Assembly: GCA_964534955.1 (NCBI GenBank)
Contig: CAZHRR010000091.1
Span: 1 to 9,948 of the forward strand
Direction of reading: 5' to 3'
Length of the DNA stretch: 9,948 nucleotides
From: UBA2128 sp964534955
GTDB taxonomy: Bacteria > Fidelibacterota > Marinisomatia > Marinisomatales > UBA2128
Below the pieces are notes generated by a model. It made no database searches, had not been told where the DNA came from, and was given only the letters and a program-made list of their open reading frames with translations. Each line of letters starts with the position of its first letter. Position 1 is the first letter of the stretch. Positions 7,322-9,948 of this stretch are shown one piece after another. A program made the translations under genes and the position numbers.

Positions 7322-9643
7322 TCAAAATTTTATGCTGTAGCCTGCGATCACCGATGGCGGCATCAGGTTTCCCGCACCGTAGTAACCGTAGTCAGGCAGG
7401 TAGAAATACAAGTAAGGGTTCCGTGCCAGAAACAGGACATTCTTCACCGTCATAGTAAAATAGGCTTCATCCGAGCCGAGGTACTCCGCCAGCTGGTAGC
7501 CGAAACCACTGCGTAATTTCTTCTTCCATCCAATGTCCAGCAATAAGCGCGGCGGGAAGCGGACGTTGTTCTTCACTTGTGTGATGTATTCCGGATAGAC
7601 TCCAAACTCGTTCGTCAGCGGGTTATAGCTGTAGTGACTCACCAGACCTGTTTCCCATGTCTTCGGGAAACCCGATGTAAATTGGATGGTGGTACTGGCT
7701 GTCATGTCCCGAGTGAGACGATACATCACCAATGCCTTGAGAGTGTGTGTCTGGTCCCCATCAAACATGTAGCTTTTGCCTTCCTGGATTGATGGGTAGC
7801 TGCGGGTTGCAACTGAATAAGCGTAGGCAAGCCATCCTGACAAACTCTGCCACTCTCCCCTCACTAGACATTCCACACCATAGGAGCCCCCCTCTCCCTT
7901 CTCCAGTAAAGCTTCCTAGGCAAGAAGTGATTGAGTCGTGTTTCCGTAATCGTAACGGTAGAGCGTAGTGAGGTCCTTCACATAGGCGGTGATAGAATAC
8001 TGCAGCCTTTCTGCTAATCTTCCTTCCAGCCCCAGCACATTGTGAACAGACCGCAATGGTTCCATCTCCCGAAGCGGGTAGTAGTAATCAACCGCTTGTG
8101 ATATCTCAAAGTCCTGCGTATTCATAGAGGTAAGGTACTGGTGATAGACACCCCAAGCCGCTTTCACAGTCTGTCTCCCCAGCCGAATTGCCAGAGAGAA
8201 GCGAGGCTCTTCGCTCCAGAGCAACTCCGGGGTGAACCGGGACTGGCGGTAGCCCAGTTTTATTAGCATTGGTCCCACTTCTACCCTGTCCTGGAAATAG
8301 ACTGCCTGCAGTACCTCTTGACTCTGATTAGACACTCCAGACGCAGAGAAAAGTCCCGCCCGATTGAAGAAACTGTAACTGTTGACCTCAGCTCCTAACT
8401 TAATCGTCTGACCGAATGGAGCAAACCAGGTAAGGCTGCTTTTAGCAGTAGCGTCAGAGATGCGGTTTTCGATATGTGTGTCGTATCGCAGTTCGTAATC
8501 AACATTGGTTACTGTATCCTTCTGTGTGTATTCAATAAACGTGTGGTTATCAACCTGTAAGCCTGAGTAGTAAAACTGCGATTCAAGGACAAGAGTGGGC
8601 GTTACTATTGATCGCGTTTTCACACCTGCAGCATAGTTGCTGGTGTTTGTCAGCCTGCCATTCCGGTAATCCTCCATACCGGGAATATCAAAATAGATGA
8701 GGTATCGAGCGGCGTCAAAATCCATGTAGTCTCGGGCGAGAAACAGTGATAGACGGACTCTCGTATTCCCGAAACGGCGCTGATAGGCAGCGTTCAGGTC
8801 CCCCAGCATATTGGACATCCCCAGCACTACCCGGGAAATCAAATCACTCTTCAGCCGGGCGGAAAGCATGGCAGTAGCACTATTCCTCAGAGGAAATTCA
8901 ATAGCGCCGACTACACCAGAGATAGACGGTTTAAACTCACCATGTACCTCGCTCTGGTGTCCTTCCCGTGACGATATATATAGGATAGAGGCATTACGGC
9001 CGCCAAACTCGGCATCGAATCCGCCTACTAGCATCTCGATATTCTTTATGGCAAATGGATTGAAGATGGCGCCACCGCTCACCAGATGCTGTGGGTTGTA
9101 TATTGTCATGCCGTCCAGCAGCACGAGATTTTCACCGGGGTCGCTGCCGCGGACGTTGTACAGTGGAGAGAATGCGTCGGATATTGTTACACTGGGCGAG
9201 AATTTCACCAGCTCGAAGACATCCTTTCCCAGCTGCGGCACCTCCTGTAGAACCTTGGGATCCACTTTAAAGCTGGCGATATCCGTCTCCGCTTTGATGA
9301 TGTTCCCTCTGTTGGCAACCACTTCCACTGCCTCGCCTTCTATGGCAGTTGGAGTCATCAGCACCCTTCCCAGGAAGAGGTCAGCGCCCACCACCTCAAT
9401 TCGCTGCATTTTGTCCTCGTAAGCAATGTGCGAAAAAAGGAGTGATATCTCCCCAGCAGATAGATTCGTCACCACAAAGAATCCATCCATGTCTGTAGCG
9501 GTTCCCAAGTCGGTTCCTTCAACGATAATGTTTACACCAATAATGGTCTCACCGGTTTCTTCATCAACCACGTAACCTGACACGTTCATTGCACTAATGA
9601 GTGAACATAATGAAATCACTGCGGTCAGCATTCGAATAATCAT
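7322..9643 (-). pseudogene. TonB-dependent receptor with in-frame stop codon
   Basis: A TonB-dependent outer-membrane receptor of about 773 codons. From the ATG at 9643: signal peptide (1-18), carboxypeptidase-regulatory-like domain (20-98, VSGYVVDEETGETIIGVNI...), plug domain (about 118-228, with YNVRGSDPGENLVLLDG and GGFDAEFGGRNAS), then a beta barrel to the C-terminal aromatic end GYSIKF. Codon 576 is TAG (7918-7916). The same frame continues past it with barrel-like sequence (GEGGSYGVECLVRG, then SGWLAYAYS), so this is one gene with one nonsense codon and not a frameshift. The start ATG overlaps the upstream stop (ATGA), and AGGG lies 11 nt before it. A DUF4249 lipoprotein follows. Substrate is unknown. 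A barrel cut at 575 would lack its last strands and probably fail to assemble, unless the stop is read through or is a sequence error. Confidence 0.85.
7916..7918 (-). other. In-frame TAG in the TonB-dependent receptor
   Basis: The codons read TCA CTT CTT GCC TAG GAA GCT TTA on the - strand. Frame is kept on both sides: 7918 and the open frame reaching 7322 are in register. CAG to TAG (Gln to stop) is the simplest single change. CAG would make the local sequence CCCAGG, which contains a CCWGG site. Other one-base origins are also possible. Confidence 0.85.
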
Positions 9644-9948
9644 GGAAGCACAATCCCTGCAGTTAAGACCAGCCCCAGATCTAGTGGCTCCACCACTTCC
9701 GGCAGTAGTGTAATCGCAGGGTGCAGCCCGATGCCCCAGAAAAGTCCCCTGTGATGACGCGGCTTGTATTCGAGAGCAACGGTTGTTGTGACATTCAGGA
9801 AAAAAACATTCCACCAGTCGAGGTAGTCAAACTTCCCTTGACTGTATCCGCTGAAACCGAGCCGGCCGGACAGATTGACTCTCATCAGCCACTTTTCTCC
9901 ATAGCGCCAATACCAGTGATGCGTCATCCCTCCAACGGCAAAGGTTTC
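9640..9948 (-). CDS. Probable beta-barrel outer-membrane protein, C-terminal part
   Basis: Only the last 102 residues are in the window; the frame is open to the right edge, so the ATG at 9927 need not be the start. The sequence alternates polar and hydrophobic or aromatic residues (HHWYWRYGEKWLMRVNL, then TTTVALEYKPRHH, GLVLTAGIVLP), as in strands of an outer-membrane beta barrel. No catalytic motif is visible. The TGA overlaps the receptor ATG by ATGA, suggesting translational coupling and a shared operon. This places it with the receptor and DUF4249 lipoprotein in an outer-membrane uptake or surface system. Family identity is not resolved. Confidence 0.6.
   Translation of the reverse strand, partial: ETFAVGGMTHHWYWRYGEKWLMRVNLSGRLGFSGYSQGKFDYLDWWNVFFLNVTTTVALEYKPRHHRGLFWGIGLHPAITLLPEVVEPLDLGLVLTAGIVLP

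Noticed and set aside
8811..9422. 203-codon open frame on + opposite the receptor plug domain
   Set aside because: It is fully antisense to well-supported receptor coding sequence, and its composition (Ser/Thr/Pro-rich) is typical of a shadow frame.
9644..9814. N-terminal extension of the receptor to 9814
   Set aside because: The extra 57 residues lie over the upstream barrel gene and would bury the signal peptide; the ATG at 9643 begins a proper signal sequence.

Overview
The window looks like a chromosomal piece of a Gram-negative bacterium from the wider FCB group (Bacteroidota-like relatives such as Neomarinimicrobiota, Calditrichota or KSB1). The basis is a secreted protein ending in a type-A, T9SS-style sorting tail with a YPNPFN motif, a TonB-dependent receptor with an N-terminal carboxypeptidase-regulatory domain, and a DUF4249-type lipoprotein directly after that receptor. 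The phylum is an inference; there is no marker gene.

Layout. Positions 1-421 hold no convincing gene, but contain an intrinsic terminator (86-114), a pair of imperfect direct repeats 170 bp apart, a short inverted repeat and a good sigma70-like promoter (294-321). Positions 422-2482 are one secreted-protein gene on the + strand that has been broken. Its 5' part is missing or displaced, and a 333-bp non-coding element (868-1200) sits inside the coding sequence. The element has 17-bp terminal inverted repeats and a 9-bp target duplication. Removing it with one duplication copy restores a single reading frame into the sorting tail. Next on + is a lipoprotein (2571-3482) with an Fn3-like domain and TPR repeats. 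From 3483 onward all genes lie on the - strand, converging on the lipoprotein.

Minus-strand genes in transcription order: the end of a probable beta-barrel outer-membrane protein (9948-9640), whose stop overlaps the start of a TonB-dependent receptor (9643-7322) as ATGA; then a DUF4249-like lipoprotein (7278-6466). These three form a plausible outer-membrane operon, but the receptor carries an in-frame TAG at codon 576 of about 773. After a 275-bp gap rich in small palindromes come glutaryl-CoA dehydrogenase (6190-5018) and, 13 nt later, a fold-type-I PLP aminotransferase (5004-3652). The last two probably form a catabolic operon, perhaps for lysine or 2-aminoadipate breakdown.

The clearest discoveries are the miniature transposable element, whose insertion can be undone on paper to the base; an internal copy of the element's own end that also abuts CAATT; and the single nonsense codon in an otherwise intact receptor. 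I saw no defence system, CRISPR array, tRNA or rRNA.
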